From: Marivirga lumbricoides
Lineage (GTDB): Bacteria; Bacteroidota; Bacteroidia; Cytophagales; Cyclobacteriaceae
Reading direction: 5' to 3'
NCBI RefSeq assembly: GCF_014636295.1
Contig: NZ_BMEC01000001.1
Coordinates: 496,001 to 560,000, forward strand
Length of the DNA: 64,000 nucleotides
A program made the position numbers and the translations under genes. The notes beneath the pieces are model-generated. The model was not told the origin of the DNA, did not search any database, and worked only from the letters and a program-made list of their open reading frames with translations. This document shows positions 62,520-64,000 of the stretch, piece after piece (positions within the stretch are counted from its first letter, which is position 1; every line of letters begins with the position of its first letter).

Positions 62520-64000
62520 TGAGTAAGGAAAAAGAAACCACAGAAAACCCAATGGAGAAGGTACAATCACATGATTGGAACAAAGAACGTTTGGAGCAGC
62601 TAAAGCAATTAATGCCTGACCTTTTTACAAATGATGGTAAGCTCAACATCAACGAACTTAAAAAGGTAGTTGACCCAAAAAGTGTGAATGAAACAGAGCG
62701 TTACGAATTTAGATGGTTTGGTAAAAGCAATGCGAAAAGAGAAGCATTTACCCCTACGGATGCCACTTTAGCCTATGATGAAACAAGAAGTGTAAACCCA
62801 ACTGAAAGCGAAAACCTAATTATTGAAGGTGAGAACTTGGCGGTACTTAAACTTCTTAGCAACAGCTACCGTGAGCAGGTAAAGTGTATTTACATTGACC
62901 CACCTTACAACACTGGAAATGACTTTGTATATTCTGATAAATTTAATCAAGATAAAAAGGAATATTGGGAAAATTCCGAAATAACTGAAAACGGATTTAA
63001 AATAGACACCAATACTGAAACTGATGGCCGTTTTCATAGCAATTGGCTGAATATGATGTACAGCCGATTACTTATTGCAAGACAGTTATTAAAAGAAGAT
63101 GGCGTAATTTTTATATCGATTGATGACAACGAAGTACATCACCTTAGAAAATTGTGTGATGAGGTTTTTGGAGAAGATAATTTTTTAGTAAATGTAGTTT
63201 GGCAACATAGTGTACAGCCAAAAGGATATACTGACAAATTTTCTATTCATCATAATCATATTTTGGCTTATAGGAAATCAGAAAATTTTGAATTAAGTGA
63301 ATTAAAAAGAACGGATGAGCATAATAAAAATTATTCGAATCCTGATAATGACCCAAATGGAGAATGGAGGTCAGGAGATGTTAGAAATTCGCTCTACCGT
63401 CCAAACTTAATATATGATATAAAAACTCCATCAGGGAAAATAATTAAACCACCATCAAAAGGTTGGAGATGGAGTAAAGAAACTGTCCAAGAAAAAATAA
63501 AATCTAAAGAAATTATTTTTAGTGAAGATGAAGAAAGGATTATCAGGAAAATTTATTTATCAAACCAAACGGGTCGAGCACCTGAAAGTTTGTGGTTTGC
63601 CAAAGAAGTAGGTTCTACCCGAGATGCTTCAAATGATTTAAAAGAATTATTTGATAATGAAGTTCCTTTTGACACACCAAAACCTATTGAACTTATAGAT
63701 AGAATACTACAAATTTCAGGTGTAAAAGATAGTGACATCATTCTTGACTTCTTCGCAGGCTCAGGTACCACAGGTCAGGCAGTAGAAGAAATTAATCAAA
63801 AAGATGGTGAAAATAGAAAATACATTTTGGTGCAATTACCCGAACAAACTGACAAAGAAAGTGAAGCCTACAAAGCAGGCTACAAAAAGATAAGCGACAT
63901 CACCATTGAGCGTAACAAGCGGGTAATTGAAAAAATCATCAAGGAAAAGAAAGAAGCCCAACCCGATTTATTCAGCAATGCTTCGGCAAGCTCAGCACAA
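62519..64000 (+). CDS. type III DNA methyltransferase Mod subunit (partial)
   Basis: The frame is open from 62519 to the right edge (494 codons), so the 3' end is missing. It has the N6-adenine MTase catalytic motif DPPYNTGNDF followed by a downstream FAGSGTTGQA (SAM-binding), in the beta order of type III Mod. It recognises the target sequence and methylates one strand. It overlaps Res by one base (TAATG). The target-recognition region between the motifs is intact here. Confidence 0.92.
   Translation, partial: MSKEKETTENPMEKVQSHDWNKERLEQLKQLMPDLFTNDGKLNINELKKVVDPKSVNETERYEFRWFGKSNAKREAFTPTDATLAYDETRSVNPTESENLIIEGENLAVLKLLSNSYREQVKCIYIDPPYNTGNDFVYSDKFNQDKKEYWENSEITENGFKIDTNTETDGRFHSNWLNMMYSRLLIARQLLKEDGVIFISIDDNEVHHLRKLCDEVFGEDNFLVNVVWQHSVQPKGYTDKFSIHHNHILAYRKSENFELSELKRTDEHNKNYSNPDNDPNGEWRSGDVRNSLYRPNLIYDIKTPSGKIIKPPSKGWRWSKETVQEKIKSKEIIFSEDEERIIRKIYLSNQTGRAPESLWFAKEVGSTRDASNDLKELFDNEVPFDTPKPIELIDRILQISGVKDSDIILDFFAGSGTTGQAVEEINQKDGENRKYILVQLPEQTDKESEAYKAGYKKISDITIERNKRVIEKIIKEKKEAQPDLFSNASASSAQ

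Noticed and set aside
1-64000. rRNA, tRNA and CRISPR
   Set aside because: No cloverleaf-like sequences, rRNA segments or regularly spaced direct repeats were seen on reading both strands; a covariance search was not possible.

Overview
The window reads as the chromosome of a member of the Bacteroidota, most likely Cytophagales-like. It is AT-rich, Shine-Dalgarno sites are not evident, and several promoters fit the Bacteroidota pattern (TTG, about 20 bp, TAnnTTTG). Typical families are present: a PorE-like TPR/propeller/OmpA lipoprotein, Y_Y_Y propeller protein, DUF3570/DUF4266, a CzcA-TolC fusion and LytTR regulator. No rRNA, tRNA or CRISPR array was seen. The left end cuts an alpha-2-macroglobulin gene and the right end cuts a type III DNA methyltransferase gene.

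Positions 1-31500 are mostly ordinary chromosome. They hold a CAT-like acetyltransferase, FMN reductase, YceI, purine nucleoside phosphorylase, a glyA-tatC-holB operon, two paralogous outer-membrane barrel genes each with its own terminator, the PorE-like lipoprotein, a ferredoxin/ferredoxin-reductase pair, MarR, YjjX, a MutS-related ATPase, AlkB, riboflavin synthase with a LytTR regulator, and a 1363-residue AsmA-like envelope protein. A 704-bp non-coding stretch with GC-rich palindromes follows (31457-32160).

Positions 32161-47117 look like a metal and redox island. A lipoprotein carries four DUF7282-like repeats and a C-terminal type-1 copper cupredoxin domain. It is followed by a PAP2 phosphatase, an OmpR/CusS-type two-component system, a VIT1/CCC1 transporter, a CzcA pump fused to TolC, its membrane-fusion adaptor, a small membrane protein, and a thioredoxin-ApbE-DUF4266-DUF3570 cassette. 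Two promoters here share an array of CTTAAG-like hexamers at exact 11-bp spacing, each ending 11 bp before a -7 box. This predicts that the response regulator controls both its own gene and the pump.

Positions 47301-50330 hold a serine hydrolase translationally coupled to an ECF sigma factor and a membrane protein (possible anti-sigma), then a VOC protein. Positions 50474-59481 look mobile: a zinc-ribbon gene and tyrosine recombinase, then a co-directional run of ten redox/detoxification genes (aldo/keto reductase, dienelactone hydrolase, glutathione peroxidase, MarR, DUF6526, DoxX, YgiD, luciferase-domain protein, thioesterase, MBL hydrolase). The run is bounded by inverted copies of GTTAGCGGT and followed by a long imperfect palindrome resembling, but not matching, an integron attC site. 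Immediately after it a type III restriction-modification operon starts, in the order XRE-Res-Mod, and runs off the end.
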